NCBI RefSeq assembly: GCF_003171675.1
Contig: NZ_QFZQ01000003.1
Coordinates: 1 to 64,000, forward strand
Source: Reichenbachiella versicolor
Lineage (GTDB): Bacteria; Bacteroidota; Bacteroidia; Cytophagales; Cyclobacteriaceae
Reading direction: 5' to 3'
DNA length: 64,000 nucleotides
The position numbers and the translations under genes were made by a program. Positions 19,109-29,754 of the stretch are shown here, in pieces. Positions within the stretch are counted from its first letter, which is position 1; every line of letters begins with the position of its first letter. The notes beneath the pieces were generated by a model. The model was not told the origin of the DNA. It saw only the letters and a program-made list of their open reading frames with translations, and did no database searches.

Positions 19109-20296
19109 TCATTCTTGAAGAGCAGCCACTCCGGGAAGAGTTTTACCTTCCATATATTCTAGCAAAGCACCACCTCCTGTAGATACATAAGAAACTTTGT
19201 CACCGTATCCTAAGTTGTTAATAGCAGATGCAGAATCACCGCCACCAATTAAAGAGAAACCGTCATTCTCAGTAGCTTTTACAACGGATTCAGCAATAGC
19301 GTCAGTTCCTTTAGCGAATGTTGGGAATTCGAAAACACCCATAGGACCATTCCAAAGAACAGTTTTTGAATTTTCTACAACTTCAGAGAAAACCTTTCTG
19401 GTCTTAGGGCCTATATCTAAACCTTCCCAGCCATCAGGAATTTGACCTCTGTCTACTTCTTGCGTATTTGCATCATTACTAAAGTCATCAGCTATAATAT
19501 TATCTTCAGGTAGGTATAGTTTGACTCCTTTTTCAGCAGCTTTAGCTTCAAGTTCCTTTGTTAACTCCATTTTATCATCTTCACAAAGAGAGTTTCCAAT
19601 ATTGCCGCCTTTTGCCTTTGAGAAAGTATATGACATGCCACCACCTATGATCAAGTTATCTACTTTATCAAGTAATTTTTCGATGATTAAAATTTTATCC
19701 GAAACTTTAGCTCCGCCCATTATAGCTGTGAATGGTCTTTGAGGGCTGTTCAATACTTTCTCAGCATTATCAAGCTCGGCTTGCATCACATATCCACATA
19801 CTTTATCTTCAAAGAATTTGGCAACTATAGTTGTAGAAGCATGTGCTCTATGAGCAGTACCAAAAGCATCGTTGACATATACATCCCCATACTCAGATAA
19901 CTTTTTAGCAAATTCTTCATCACCTTTAGTTTCTTCTTTGTAAAACCTAAGGTTGTTCAACAATAGAACCTCTCCTGGTTGTAGGTTAGCAGCCAAAGAC
20001 TTAGCATCTTCTCCGATACAGTTTTCTGCAAATTTTACATCTGTACCAAACCTTTCAGAAAGCTCACTCACAAGATGCTTTAACGAGAATTTTTCTTCAG
20101 GTCCAGTTTTAGGCCTCCCAAGGTGACTCATCAATATAGCAGATCCACCATCAGATAAAATCTTTTTAATTGTAGGAGTTGCAGCTTTTATTCGGGTGAA
20201 ATCAGTGATTTCGAATTTATCGTTCAACGGCACGTTGAAGTCAACTCTGATCAAGGCTTTCTTTCCGCCAAAATTGTATTGATCTAAAGTCTTCAT
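19109..20296 (-). CDS. pgk: Phosphoglycerate kinase
   Basis: The cytosolic glycolytic enzyme making ATP from 1,3-bisphosphoglycerate. At 395 residues it has the family's normal length. The N-terminal signature is [13 protein letters not shown] and the substrate-binding segment HLGRPK. Also present are [31 protein letters not shown] and the nucleotide-binding Gly-rich loop [14 protein letters not shown] near the C-terminus. It is transcribed alone, with its own terminator. No glycolytic neighbours are present. Confidence 0.98.
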   Translation of the reverse strand: MKTLDQYNFGGKKALIRVDFNVPLNDKFEITDFTRIKAATPTIKKILSDGGSAILMSHLGRPKTGPEEKFSLKHLVSELSERFGTDVKFAENCIGEDAKSLAANLQPGEVLLLNNLRFYKEETKGDEEFAKKLSEYGDVYVNDAFGTAHRAHASTTIVAKFFEDKVCGYVMQAELDNAEKVLNSPQRPFTAIMGGAKVSDKILIIEKLLDKVDNLIIGGGMSYTFSKAKGGNIGNSLCEDDKMELTKELEAKAAEKGVKLYLPEDNIIADDFSNDANTQEVDRGQIPDGWEGLDIGPKTRKVFSEVVENSKTVLWNGPMGVFEFPTFAKGTDAIAESVVKATENDGFSLIGGGDSASAINNLGYGDKVSYVSTGGGALLEYMEGKTLPGVAALQE

Positions 20297-20415
20297 AGTA
20301 TGTGTGTTTTAGTATGTTAATTCGTTAATTAATCGTGGTTTGACATTCTTCTCTGCTTGGTGCATTAGAAGGTTGCAAAATAGCTTTATTTTTAGCGTTT
20401 AATCAAATCTGGAAA

Positions 20416-21015
20416 GTGGGACTATTATCATATTTCAAAGAAGGTAAAATAGAAGCAGGATGTGATGAGGCTGGAAGAGGTTGTTTGGCAGGTCCAGTAG
20501 TGGCGGCTGCCGTTATTTTACCACCTGATTATACTCATGATATTCTTAATGATTCTAAAAAATTGAATGCAAAACAGAGAGAAGAGTTGAGGAAAGAAGT
20601 AGAAAATGAATCAATTACTTATGGGGTTGGCATTGTTTCAAATGAAGAAATCGATGAAATTAATATATTAAACGCATCCTTTTTAGCCATGCATAGAGCA
20701 ATTGCTCAGTTGGAACAAATTCCAGAGCTACTATTAATAGATGGGAATAGGTTTAATCAGTATAGAGATATTCCACACGAGACAATCATCAAAGGGGATG
20801 GTAAATATTATGCAATTGCTGCTGCTTCTATTCTTGCAAAGACTTACAGAGATGAGATCATGAAAGGTCTAGATAAGGAGTATGAAGGCTATGGTTGGGC
20901 AACTAATGCTGGATATCCTACCAAGGCGCATCGTAAGGCAATTAAGGAATTGGGAGTGACTCCATACCACAGATTGAGTTTTAGGTTATTACCTGAACAG
21001 TTAGAAATGTTTTGA
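20416..21015 (+). CDS. rnhB: Ribonuclease HII
   Basis: Removes ribonucleotides from DNA and RNA primers from RNA-DNA hybrids. The catalytic acidic residues are in [13 protein letters not shown] (Asp and Glu near 17-18), LLIDGN (~114) and TYRDE. NDSKKL and the C-terminal GYPTKAH are also typical. The GTG at 20416 is the only plausible start; it is preceded by GGAAA, and the 199-residue length is normal. A sensor kinase gene follows 33 bases later and may be co-transcribed. Confidence 0.96.
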   Translation: MGLLSYFKEGKIEAGCDEAGRGCLAGPVVAAAVILPPDYTHDILNDSKKLNAKQREELRKEVENESITYGVGIVSNEEIDEINILNASFLAMHRAIAQLEQIPELLLIDGNRFNQYRDIPHETIIKGDGKYYAIAAASILAKTYRDEIMKGLDKEYEGYGWATNAGYPTKAHRKAIKELGVTPYHRLSFRLLPEQLEMF

Positions 21016-21048
21016 GAACAAATGAAATTAGATTAAATTCTAGTTAAT

Positions 21049-22500
21049 ATGGCAGCAACCTCAAGTCTAAAAGCTCTTATCGATCAGATTAATCATTCGA
21101 AAGATAGACTTTGGTCATTTGATAGAAATTTGATTTGTACAGTCACTAATAATCTAATGGCCAATGATTATAAAACGGCATTTGGCATAAAACTGGAGCC
21201 AGGAGTGAGTGTGTTACAAAATGTACCTGAGCCCATTTATTCAGTATGGTATGAACGTTATACCAGTGTAATTAATGGGGAATTACAAACTTTTCAAGAA
21301 TATTTTCAAATCGAAGGGGTTCCGTCTTATGTAGAAGTCACGATAGTTCCTATTGAGGAAGATGGAGAAGTAATTGGAGGAGTTTGTACATCCAGAGATG
21401 TGACAAAGCGGGTACAAGCACAAATGAGTTGGCATAAAAGCGAAGCTCAGTTGGTAGCTCAATTTGAAAATACAAAAGATTCAATTTGGTCGGTTGATGC
21501 TGATTACTGCTTGTTGACTATGAATTCTATTTTGTATCAAAATTTTAAAATTGCTTTCGGTGTTGACTTGACTGTTGGCGATTGTATAATCGATTTAATA
21601 CCAGAACCTCTACGTACTTTGTGGAAGTCAAGGTATGATAGAGCACTCAAAGGAGAAAATTTCCAAGAAATTGATCATTTCGAAATTGAAAATATACCTC
21701 AGTATGTTGAGGTGTTATTTAACCCTATAAAAGTTGAAGATCAAATTATTGGCGTAGCCTGCTTTACTAAGGACATAACTGCTATTAAAATCTCAGAGCT
21801 TGAAGCTAAGGAAGCATCTGATACAAAGGATAGATTATTCTCTATTATTGGGCATGACCTGAAAGGTCCTGTAGGAAACATAAGAGAAATGGCAAAACTC
21901 TTAGAATCTAACGGAGGATCTTTTGATCAGGACACGTCTCTAAATATGATTAGGCATATAAGAGAATCATCTGAAAAAGTTTTTACATTATTGGAAAATC
22001 TTTTGAACTGGTCACTCACTCTACAAGGTAAATTTAAACTTGACAAAAAAGAACTTGATGCAGAGGCTCTAATTGCAGAGAGTATTGCTCCCTATAAAGA
22101 GGTTGCCAAATCGAAAAAGATAGACACTCAAATAGATGTGGTAAAAGGCCTTATGGTGAACGGTGATCTTAGAGCCTTGAGCAGTATTTTAAGCAATCTC
22201 TTCAGTAATGCAATAAAGTTTACTTTGCCAGGGGGGGAAGTAGAGATGTCCATAAAAAAAGACTCCGAGGGAATTGTTTTTGCAGTTAAAGATAATGGAC
22301 AAGGGATGTCTAATGAAAGGCTTGAATCTATTATTAATAATGAAGCAAGGAGTACTGAAGGGACGGGGAATGAAAGGGGTACAGGACTAGGTTTATCCCT
22401 TTGCAAAGAATTTGTGAGACTTCATGATGGACAATTTTGGGCAGAAAGCAAGGAAGGAGAAGGCAGTACTTTTTATTTTAAAATTCCATGTAATATTTAA
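21049..22500 (+). CDS. Cytosolic PAS-domain sensor histidine kinase
   Basis: Two tandem PAS-like domains (residues ~12-125 and ~138-255) share the pattern DRLWSFDRNL/DSIWSVDADY ... YVEV(T/L)xxPI, so one arose by duplication. A HisKA phosphoacceptor box FSIIGHDLKGPV follows (His ~269). The HATPase_c domain has NLFSNAIKFT, VKDNGQGM and GTGLGLSLCKEFVRLH. No membrane segment or signal peptide is present, so it senses an intracellular signal or a partner. No response regulator is encoded nearby. Its stop overlaps by 4 bases the stop of the convergent PorE-like gene. A run of seven G occurs in the coding region near 22231. Confidence 0.92.
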   Translation: MAATSSLKALIDQINHSKDRLWSFDRNLICTVTNNLMANDYKTAFGIKLEPGVSVLQNVPEPIYSVWYERYTSVINGELQTFQEYFQIEGVPSYVEVTIVPIEEDGEVIGGVCTSRDVTKRVQAQMSWHKSEAQLVAQFENTKDSIWSVDADYCLLTMNSILYQNFKIAFGVDLTVGDCIIDLIPEPLRTLWKSRYDRALKGENFQEIDHFEIENIPQYVEVLFNPIKVEDQIIGVACFTKDITAIKISELEAKEASDTKDRLFSIIGHDLKGPVGNIREMAKLLESNGGSFDQDTSLNMIRHIRESSEKVFTLLENLLNWSLTLQGKFKLDKKELDAEALIAESIAPYKEVAKSKKIDTQIDVVKGLMVNGDLRALSSILSNLFSNAIKFTLPGGEVEMSIKKDSEGIVFAVKDNGQGMSNERLESIINNEARSTEGTGNERGTGLGLSLCKEFVRLHDGQFWAESKEGEGSTFYFKIPCNI

Positions 22501-24536
22501 AATTCAGTATCTTCTTTAGGTATTGTTTGTACAGCAGGTCGGAAAATGTCGAACTCAACTCTTCTGTTAAGATTTTGATCTGCTTCGGTCACTTCATCGA
22601 CTAATGGTTTAGCACTTCCGTATCCTTCTGATTCAACCCTGTAGCCTTCTACACCACCAAACTCTACAATGTAATCTCGGATCACATCAGCTCTATCTTT
22701 CGACAATTGTAGATTCAAGTCTGCGGAACCGTCTTGATCCGTATGTCCTGAAACAACGAGATAAAAGTCAGGATTGTCGTACATGAAATTTACGATTTTA
22801 TTTAAATCACCATACATCTCACTTTTCAAATGAGCCTTACCTGGATCAAATTCAATTGACGCAAATTTCATCTTACTCGATATGTGTTCTGCTACCTCTG
22901 CGAAGTTAATAGGGCCATTTAGATGAAAAGTCTCTTCAATTCTAAAGAACTCATCTCCTTGTATTATCAGTAGATAATCTTTGTCGTTGATCAGGTCAAA
23001 TTCGAATGTTCCATCTGGGTTTAAATATCTAGGCGCAATTTCTATTCCATCATCTAGATCTACTATAGATACTATACCAGAGGTAAATGGCTCACCAGTT
23101 TCCGAGTCGCTTAAAGATCCTGTTACCGGTGTAAGAGCCATAGGTTGAGCTTCCATAGGAAGAGGGAAAGAGTAGATGTCTAGCTTGTCTAAGTCACGAG
23201 TAGCAGATCGAGCGTAATATAGGTTTTGCGATTTTGAGTCCATGGTAAAATAGAATTCACTACCTTTTCCATTTACTAGAGGGCCTATATTATAAGGTTC
23301 GCTCCATTTACCATCCCTGTGATATGATTTGTAAATATCAAACTCTCCAAACTTATACAGTTGACCGTTGGAACTAAAGAATAAAACCTCATACTCAGGA
23401 TGATAAAACGGGCTTACTTCATTGTTTCTAGTATTAATGATTGGGCCTACGTTTTGGGCAGCTGTCCAAGCTCCATTTTCATCTTTGTATGTGAAATAAA
23501 TATCAGATAACCCAAAGCCACCGATTCGATCTGATGCAAAATATAAAGTGTCTTCAGAATGTGTTAATGACGGGTGACTATCCCAGCCAACACTATTAAC
23601 ATTTACGCCCATATTTTGAATGCTCGACCATACACTATCTTCATCCATTTTGGCTATAAATAGATCGCAGCCTCCTATAGATTTTGGGGACTCGCATCTT
23701 GAGAAAATTAATGTTTTACCATCTTTACTAAGGCATGCCGAACCTTCATTGTAATGTGAATTAATATCCTTCAATTCCTCGCTTAGCTTCCAAAAGCCGC
23801 CTGATTCTTTCCTACTTATGAAAATGTCCTCGTTTTGAACATGCTTAAGTCCTTTTCTTAACTCATTTTTCTTAGAGGTAAATAGTAAAACTTCGTCATG
23901 AAAACCAATTGAGGGGCCGTAGTCGGCATATCTTGAATTGATTTTTCGCCCCATATTAAGCAAGACTCCGCGAGGTGGACGGATAGTATCAATGGCCTTT
24001 CTATGCTCGACAAGTTGGTAGTAATAATCAAGCGGAACAAAGTTTTCAATTTCCTGATCATTTAAAATATCAGTATATAGTTCAATTTCTTTTACATCTA
24101 CTTGTTCATGATGGTGTCTCAAAACAAGTTTGTAAAGAGCAATCGCTTCATCTTCTGTGCCATAAATTTCTGTCAATTTGGCAAGCCTCCAAATCCAGTA
24201 CGTATCTACATAGAAGTTTCTGACTCCGAATTGCTGAACGTAGTCTTGTAGTTCCAAATAAAGTTCATGCCACTCTTTTTTTGCTTCTAGTTTTTTTATC
24301 TGGGTGAGCTTGGATTTATTGTAGTATTCAGGATTTTCATTGATGTTGGGAAAGTTGTACAGATTTATGTGCCATTCGCCAACTGTAGAATCTCCTTTTG
24401 TAACTATTTGATTACCTTGACTCTTTTCCTTTCTTTGACTTAAGGATTTGACAGGGAATAACATCATTACAATTAGTATTGTACCAATGAACTTCAAGCC
24501 AGAGTTACGGAAAAATGTTCTAAAATGCTTAATCAT
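22497..24536 (-). CDS. PorE-like outer-membrane protein: TPR-like, beta-propeller (PD40), CarboxypepD_reg-like, OmpA C-terminal domain
   Basis: 679 residues with an N-terminal signal or anchor (IGTILIVMMLFPVKSLSQ). A helical repeat part covers ~60-170, then PD40 blades (SKDGKTLIFSRCESPKSIGGCDLFIA, DTLYFASDRIGGFGLSDIYF, EVLFFSSNGQLY, QNLYYARSA). A small regulatory-like beta domain is at ~480-550. The OmpA domain contains VVSGHTDQDGSADLNLQLSKDRAD and NRRVEFDIF. The architecture matches the protein at 5.1 kb and PorE of the T9SS, which links the secretion apparatus to peptidoglycan. It is divergent from lon, with its own promoter. Confidence 0.87.
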   Translation of the reverse strand: MIKHFRTFFRNSGLKFIGTILIVMMLFPVKSLSQRKEKSQGNQIVTKGDSTVGEWHINLYNFPNINENPEYYNKSKLTQIKKLEAKKEWHELYLELQDYVQQFGVRNFYVDTYWIWRLAKLTEIYGTEDEAIALYKLVLRHHHEQVDVKEIELYTDILNDQEIENFVPLDYYYQLVEHRKAIDTIRPPRGVLLNMGRKINSRYADYGPSIGFHDEVLLFTSKKNELRKGLKHVQNEDIFISRKESGGFWKLSEELKDINSHYNEGSACLSKDGKTLIFSRCESPKSIGGCDLFIAKMDEDSVWSSIQNMGVNVNSVGWDSHPSLTHSEDTLYFASDRIGGFGLSDIYFTYKDENGAWTAAQNVGPIINTRNNEVSPFYHPEYEVLFFSSNGQLYKFGEFDIYKSYHRDGKWSEPYNIGPLVNGKGSEFYFTMDSKSQNLYYARSATRDLDKLDIYSFPLPMEAQPMALTPVTGSLSDSETGEPFTSGIVSIVDLDDGIEIAPRYLNPDGTFEFDLINDKDYLLIIQGDEFFRIEETFHLNGPINFAEVAEHISSKMKFASIEFDPGKAHLKSEMYGDLNKIVNFMYDNPDFYLVVSGHTDQDGSADLNLQLSKDRADVIRDYIVEFGGVEGYRVESEGYGSAKPLVDEVTEADQNLNRRVEFDIFRPAVQTIPKEDTEF

Positions 24537-24585
24537 TAAGTCGATTCTGTAGCGTGGATTCTGTTGACTGAATATCCTAATGTTT

Positions 24586-24616
24586 CAAAACTAATGCAGA
24601 CCAACTTTATAACGAA
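24586..24616 (-). promoter_or_regulatory. Probable Bacteroidota-type promoter of the PorE-like gene
   Basis: The minus strand shows TTCG, 19 bases, then TAGTTTTG (24593-24586). The -7 part fits TAnnTTTG exactly and the -33 part matches at three of four positions. The leader would be about 45 nt. Confidence 0.55.
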
Positions 24617-24645
24617 TCTTTGCAGAGATTAAATACACTTAACTT

Positions 24646-24661
24646 TGGCACACCGATTGCA
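24646..24661 (+). promoter_or_regulatory. Sigma-54 (-24/-12) promoter of lon
   Basis: TGGCACACCGATTGCA matches the sigma-54 consensus TGGCAC-N5-TTGCA at every position, with GG and GC separated by exactly 10 bases. It points towards lon, whose ATG is at 24736; transcription should begin near 24673, giving a leader of ~63 nt. Sigma-54 promoters need an AAA+ activator, which is not encoded in this window. Confidence 0.85.
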
Positions 24662-24735
24662 ACTTATGGGTAACTTTAAAGTTATTGATGTGTGAAGTGG
24701 ATTTCATGTCATTGTGGCAGAAGAAATATTAAAAT

Positions 24736-27201
24736 ATGACATTTAGTAATTTAGATACCCTCCAACTTCAAAATGCTCTATCAGATGATGAAACTGAGGA
24801 TTTGATTCCAATAGATCTGACAGGAGATGATGAAGATTTAAAAGAGGAAGACCTACCTGAAAACCTACCAATACTACCATTAAAAAATGCTGTATTGTTT
24901 CCAGGCGTAGTAATTCCAATTACAGTCGGAAGACAAAAGTCAATTCGCCTAGTAAAAAAGGCTTATAGATCTAACAAAATCATTGGCGTTGTAGCTCAAA
25001 AGAATCCAGAGGATGAAAATCCAAAAGAAACTGAAATTTACAAAGTAGGGACAATAGCCAAGATATTAAAAATGTTGGTGCTTCCTGATGGGAATACTAC
25101 GATCATCATTCAAGGTAAAACTAGAATGGAGATTGATCAAATAGTACAAGAGAATCCTTATATGACCGCTAAGGTTCATGTATTACCTGAGGATTTTGAT
25201 GAGTCAGGTGAGAAAGAAATTCAAGCTTTAATTGAATCTTTGAAAGATTCAGCCAAGAAGATTTTGAAGCTAAATCCAGATATTCCTAAAGAAGCACAGG
25301 TGGCATTGGAGAATATCGATAGTTTCAGTTTTTTAACTCATTTTTTGTGTTCCAATATTAATACGGATATTAAGGATAAACAGAATCTATTAGAAACTAA
25401 CGAAGGCATTAAAAGAGCCGAGTTGCTACTTCGTTATATGCTAAAAGATATTCAAGTTCTTGAGTTGAAGCATGAAATTCAGAATAAAGTAAATACTGAT
25501 ATTGATGCTCAACAACGTGACTATTATTTGCGTCAGCAAATGAAAGTATTACAAGATGAGCTCGGTCAGGGAGGGAGTGAACAAGAAATTGAAGAGTTGA
25601 AGCTAAAAGGTCAAAACAAAAACTGGCCAGAAGATATAGCAATTCACTTCAAAAAAGAGATTGATAAGCTTGGAAGAATGAATCCAATGGCAGCAGAGTA
25701 TCCTGTAGCTATGAATTATTTAGAGCTTTTGATCGAGCTGCCTTGGGGTGACATGACTGATGATAACTTTGATTTAAAACGAGCAAAGAAAATTCTGGAT
25801 CAAGACCATTTTGGCTTAGAAAAGGTCAAGGATAGAATTATCGAATACCTAGCGGTCAGAAAGCTCAAAAATGATCTAAAAGGGCCGATTTTATGTTTGT
25901 TTGGACCTCCAGGTGTTGGTAAAACCTCTCTTGGTAAGTCTATAGCCAAAGCACTCAATAGAGAGTATGTAAGAATGGCTTTAGGTGGTGTTCATGATGA
26001 AGCAGAAATTAGAGGGCATCGTAAAACTTATATAGGTGCAATGCCTGGGAAAATAATTCAGAATATAAATAAGGCGAAATCATCTAACCCAGTCTTTGTA
26101 TTGGATGAAATAGATAAAGTTTCCTCAGATTTTAGGGGTGATCCTTCTTCGGCGCTGTTGGAAGTGTTAGATCCTGAGCAGAATGGTGCTTTTAAAGATA
26201 ATTTTCTTGAGGTAGAATATGATCTGTCAAAGGTACTTTTTATAGCTACAGCTAATTCACTAGATACTATTCAACCAGCATTAAGAGATAGAATGGAGAT
26301 CATTGATGTAAGTGGTTATACGTTGGAAGAAAAAGTTCAAATTGCTAAAAAACACTTGTTTCCGAAGCAACTTAAAGAACATGGTTTGACAAAGGAACAA
26401 CTAAGTATAGATCAAAAAGCTATAACGAAGGTTGTTGATGATTATACTCGAGAATCAGGAGTGAGAGGTCTTGAACGTAAGATAGGTTCTATTGTAAGAG
26501 ATGCTGCAAAATCTATCGCAATGGAAGAAGAGTATGTAGAAAAAGTTACTCCAGAAGAGGTAAGAAGGATTTTAGGTGCAGAAGTATTTGATAAGGAGTT
26601 TTACCAAAATAACAAACTAGCAGGAGTAGTTACTGGTCTAGCTTGGACTTCAGTTGGAGGAGAAATTCTATTTATAGAGTCAAGTCTTAGTCGTGGTAAA
26701 GGTAAATTGACTTTGTCAGGTCAATTAGGAGATGTAATGAAAGAATCTGCTGTGACGGCTTTATCATATCTGAAGTCAAATGCTGATCAACTTGATATAA
26801 ATTATCAAACATTTGAGAACTATGACCTTCACGTTCATGTGCCAGCTGGAGCAGTACCTAAGGATGGGCCTTCAGCTGGAATAACTATGCTAACATCATT
26901 GGCATCAATATTTACACAGCGTAAGGTAAAGGATAAGTTGGCTATGACAGGTGAAATTACGCTAAGAGGTAAGGTTCTTCCTGTAGGAGGAATTAAGGAA
27001 AAAATTTTGGCGGCAAAACGCGCTGGAATTAAAGAAATAATCCTTTGCCATAAGAATAAAAAAGATATAGATGAGTTGAATGAACGCTATATTAAGGGGC
27101 TGACTTTTCACTTCGTAGAAATAGTTGATGAAGTACTTGATATTGCTCTTTTGCCTCAGAAGGTTCAATCTCCAATGAAGTTTGTACTTTCCAATAACTA
27201 A
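24736..27201 (+). CDS. lon: ATP-dependent protease Lon
   Basis: 821 residues, cytosolic AAA+ serine protease that degrades misfolded and regulatory proteins. An N-terminal substrate-binding (LAN) domain begins at [13 protein letters not shown] (~47). The Walker A motif is GPPGVGKTS (~390) and Walker B is FVLDEIDK. The protease domain has the [10 protein letters not shown] motif with the catalytic Ser (~720), and the catalytic Lys lies in the following conserved region ([14 protein letters not shown]). The first ~40 residues are an acidic extension typical of Bacteroidota Lon. It is followed after 18 bases by porQ and then hslU. Confidence 0.98.
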   Translation: MTFSNLDTLQLQNALSDDETEDLIPIDLTGDDEDLKEEDLPENLPILPLKNAVLFPGVVIPITVGRQKSIRLVKKAYRSNKIIGVVAQKNPEDENPKETEIYKVGTIAKILKMLVLPDGNTTIIIQGKTRMEIDQIVQENPYMTAKVHVLPEDFDESGEKEIQALIESLKDSAKKILKLNPDIPKEAQVALENIDSFSFLTHFLCSNINTDIKDKQNLLETNEGIKRAELLLRYMLKDIQVLELKHEIQNKVNTDIDAQQRDYYLRQQMKVLQDELGQGGSEQEIEELKLKGQNKNWPEDIAIHFKKEIDKLGRMNPMAAEYPVAMNYLELLIELPWGDMTDDNFDLKRAKKILDQDHFGLEKVKDRIIEYLAVRKLKNDLKGPILCLFGPPGVGKTSLGKSIAKALNREYVRMALGGVHDEAEIRGHRKTYIGAMPGKIIQNINKAKSSNPVFVLDEIDKVSSDFRGDPSSALLEVLDPEQNGAFKDNFLEVEYDLSKVLFIATANSLDTIQPALRDRMEIIDVSGYTLEEKVQIAKKHLFPKQLKEHGLTKEQLSIDQKAITKVVDDYTRESGVRGLERKIGSIVRDAAKSIAMEEEYVEKVTPEEVRRILGAEVFDKEFYQNNKLAGVVTGLAWTSVGGEILFIESSLSRGKGKLTLSGQLGDVMKESAVTALSYLKSNADQLDINYQTFENYDLHVHVPAGAVPKDGPSAGITMLTSLASIFTQRKVKDKLAMTGEITLRGKVLPVGGIKEKILAAKRAGIKEIILCHKNKKDIDELNERYIKGLTFHFVEIVDEVLDIALLPQKVQSPMKFVLSNN

Positions 27202-27219
27202 AACTCATTTAGTATTCTG

Positions 27220-28233
27220 ATGAAAATTTTTAAGCTCGTATTCTTGACTCTATTAGTAGGTAATACGAGCTTTTTGTTTGCTCAACTTGGAGGTAAGCAG
27301 TCATTCGAGTTTCTCAACTTACCTATTGGTGCTAGGGTTGCAGGTCTAGGAGGAGTAGGGATTACTTCGACAGAAAGTGATGTCAATTTGTTTATGTCCA
27401 ACCCTGCTATGCTTGACTCAATGAATCATAATCATATTTCCTGGAGCTATTTTGGATTCTATGCGGATGTCAAGTACAACACTCTGGCGTATTCTTTTAA
27501 TCATAAAGGTATTGGCCCAATAGGGTTTGGGATACAAAGACTTGGATATGGACAGTTTGAAGGGTTCGATGAAGTGGGGAATTCGACTGGAACATTTAAA
27601 GGTGGAGAGACAGCTGTTGTAATAAGTAAGAGCCATCAGATTAGTGTTTTTAGAATGGGATTGAGTTTGAAATATATTAATTCAAGTATAGAAAATTTCA
27701 ATTCCTCAGCTTTAGCTTTTGACTTAGGGGGTACGTTTATTCATCCTAGTCGAGAGTTTATGGCAGGTTTATTGATTAAAAATATTGGTTTTACGTTGTC
27801 TGACTATACTAGTACATCGAATGCAGAAGTGCCAATTGATGTGCAGATAGGCTTTACTTATAAGCCAGAACATATGCCTTTTAGATTGACTGGAACAGTA
27901 TATAATCTCAATAAGCCTAACTCCACATATGATGATTCAAGTGAAGGAACTCCAACTTGGTTTGATAAAGGGTTTAGACATGTGAATCTTGGAGTTGAAA
28001 TAGTGTTTAGTCAAAATTTTCAAGTAAGAACAGGTTATAATCATTTACTCAGAAAGGAATTATCTCTTGAAGAAAAAGCGGGAATGACAGGACTTACACT
28101 TGGAGTGATGGCAAAAATTAAGGCTTTTGAAATTTCATATACATTAGCCAGCTATCATGTTGATGGAGGTAGGAGTTACTTTACCATCACTAGTAATTTG
28201 AATAAAGTATTTAAGAAGAAATCAATATTATAA
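27220..28233 (+). CDS. porQ: Type IX secretion system protein PorQ
   Basis: The 337-residue outer-membrane beta-barrel protein has a signal peptide ending FLFA-Q. The start of the mature part, GGKQSFEFLNLPIGARVAGLGGVGI, is the hallmark of PorQ in the PorV/PorQ/FadL-like family. In the T9SS, PorQ works with PorZ and PorV/PorU to attach cargo to anionic LPS at the cell surface. The gene sits between lon and hslU, and its stop codon directly abuts the hslU ATG, so the three are surely co-transcribed. Other T9SS core genes are not in this window. Confidence 0.85.
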   Translation: MKIFKLVFLTLLVGNTSFLFAQLGGKQSFEFLNLPIGARVAGLGGVGITSTESDVNLFMSNPAMLDSMNHNHISWSYFGFYADVKYNTLAYSFNHKGIGPIGFGIQRLGYGQFEGFDEVGNSTGTFKGGETAVVISKSHQISVFRMGLSLKYINSSIENFNSSALAFDLGGTFIHPSREFMAGLLIKNIGFTLSDYTSTSNAEVPIDVQIGFTYKPEHMPFRLTGTVYNLNKPNSTYDDSSEGTPTWFDKGFRHVNLGVEIVFSQNFQVRTGYNHLLRKELSLEEKAGMTGLTLGVMAKIKAFEISYTLASYHVDGGRSYFTITSNLNKVFKKKSIL

Positions 28234-29622
28234 ATGTTATCTGTAGATCAATATTTAACACCGAAAGAGATTGTAGGGGAACTGGATAAATACATCATTG
28301 GTCAAAATGAGGCTAAGCGAAATGTAGCAATTGCCTTAAGAAATAGATGGCGTAGAATGAACGTCAAGACTGAGATTCAAGGTGAGATTGTTCCTAATAA
28401 CATCTTGATGATAGGAGCTACTGGAGTAGGTAAGACGGAGATCGCTCGTCGACTAGCGAAAATTGCGGATGCACCTTTTGTTAAAGTAGAAGCATCAAAA
28501 TTTACTGAAGTAGGGTATGTAGGACGAGATGTAGAGAGTATGGTTCGTGATTTGGTAGAGCAGTCGGTGAGCCTAGTTAAACACCTCAAAAAAGAAGAGG
28601 TTAAGGGAAAAGCAGAGGAAGCGGTAGAGAATATTATTCTTGACGCATTAATTCCACCAGTGAAGTCTGCAGGATTCAAAGTTGGAAATACAATGGAGGA
28701 AGAAACTCCAACCGATGATTCTGAATTAAATCAAAGAACTAGAGAACAGTTTAGAGAAAAGATCAGGAGTGGGGAGCTCGATGAGCGTAAAATAGAAATT
28801 AGCGTTCAAAATAATGCTTCACCTGGTGTAGGGATGATTGGTGGAGGTCAGATAGATGAAGCTTCTATGATGAATCTTCAGGAGATGATAGGTAATATGA
28901 TGCCTAAAAAGCAGAAGAAAAGAAAAGTAACCATTGCTGATGCGAAAAAAATGCTTTTTGAGGAGGAGTCTTCCAAGCTAATAGATATGGATGAAGTGAA
29001 AGAGGAAGCCATCGAAAAAGCTGAGAATAGCGGTATTATTTTTATAGATGAAGTAGATAAAATAGCAGTTGGAGCTTCAAAAAAAGGAGGTCCAGACGTT
29101 AGTAGAGAAGGAGTGCAAAGAGATTTACTTCCTATAGTGGAAGGTAGCGCAGTAAATACCAAATATGGTGTTATAGATACTGACCATATCCTATTTATTG
29201 CTGCAGGAGCTTTTCATTTTGCAAAGCCTTCTGATCTAATACCAGAGTTGCAAGGTCGTTTCCCTATAAGAGTTGAGTTGGAAAGTCTTACCAAAGAAGA
29301 TTTTGTTAGGATTTTAATGGAACCGAAAAATTCGCTGACAAAGCAATATACTGCATTAATTGGGGCTGAAGATGTAGATATTTCTTTTGATGAAGAAGCA
29401 ATAAAAGAAATTGCAAATATTGCGTTTCAAATAAACGAGGAGGTTGAAAACATCGGAGCTCGTAGGTTACATACAGTTATGAGTAGATTATTAAATGATA
29501 TATTATTTGATATTCCTGATGTGATTGGAGCGAATGCTAAAATTGTAATCGACAAGGTTAAAGTTGAGGAGAGATTAGCAGGTATGATCGAAAACAAAGA
29601 TTTAAGTCAGTTTATTCTTTAG
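28234..29622 (+). CDS. hslU: ATP-dependent protease ATPase subunit HslU
   Basis: AAA+ unfoldase of the HslUV protease; 462 residues. The N-terminus (LTPKEIVGELDKYIIGQNEAKRNVAIALRNRWRR), Walker A GATGVGKTEIARRLA and VEASKFTEVGYVGRDVESMVRDL are all typical. The I-domain insertion spans ~110-245, Walker B is IIFIDEVDKIA, and sensor segments follow. The C-terminal tail DLSQFIL, which in E. coli HslU docks into HslV, is intact. This implies a working HslV, although no hslV gene is adjacent. Zero spacing from porQ indicates translational coupling. Confidence 0.97.
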   Translation: MLSVDQYLTPKEIVGELDKYIIGQNEAKRNVAIALRNRWRRMNVKTEIQGEIVPNNILMIGATGVGKTEIARRLAKIADAPFVKVEASKFTEVGYVGRDVESMVRDLVEQSVSLVKHLKKEEVKGKAEEAVENIILDALIPPVKSAGFKVGNTMEEETPTDDSELNQRTREQFREKIRSGELDERKIEISVQNNASPGVGMIGGGQIDEASMMNLQEMIGNMMPKKQKKRKVTIADAKKMLFEEESSKLIDMDEVKEEAIEKAENSGIIFIDEVDKIAVGASKKGGPDVSREGVQRDLLPIVEGSAVNTKYGVIDTDHILFIAAGAFHFAKPSDLIPELQGRFPIRVELESLTKEDFVRILMEPKNSLTKQYTALIGAEDVDISFDEEAIKEIANIAFQINEEVENIGARRLHTVMSRLLNDILFDIPDVIGANAKIVIDKVKVEERLAGMIENKDLSQFIL

Positions 29623-29684
29623 TCAAGTTGCTTTTACTTGTTTGTTTAGAATTTTTTGTTGAATTGATAAGGTTTTTTACAGAT

Positions 29685-29725
29685 AAAAAAAAGGTCTTAC
29701 AGTTTCAAACTGCAAGACCTTTTTA
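29685..29725. terminator. Bidirectional terminator between hslU and clpX
   Basis: AAAAAGGTCTTACAGTTT pairs with AAACTGCAAGACCTTTTT across a single-base loop centre with one mismatch. A runs lie on the left and T runs on the right, so it can stop transcription from both converging operons. Confidence 0.93.
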
Positions 29726-29754
29726 TAAGACTTATTCTTTAGCTTATTTTTAAA

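Noticed and set aside
22225-22245. G7 run in the histidine kinase gene as a phase-variation site
   Set aside because: The frame is intact and the run encodes a normal Pro-Gly-Gly next to the ATP-binding domain; no other evidence.
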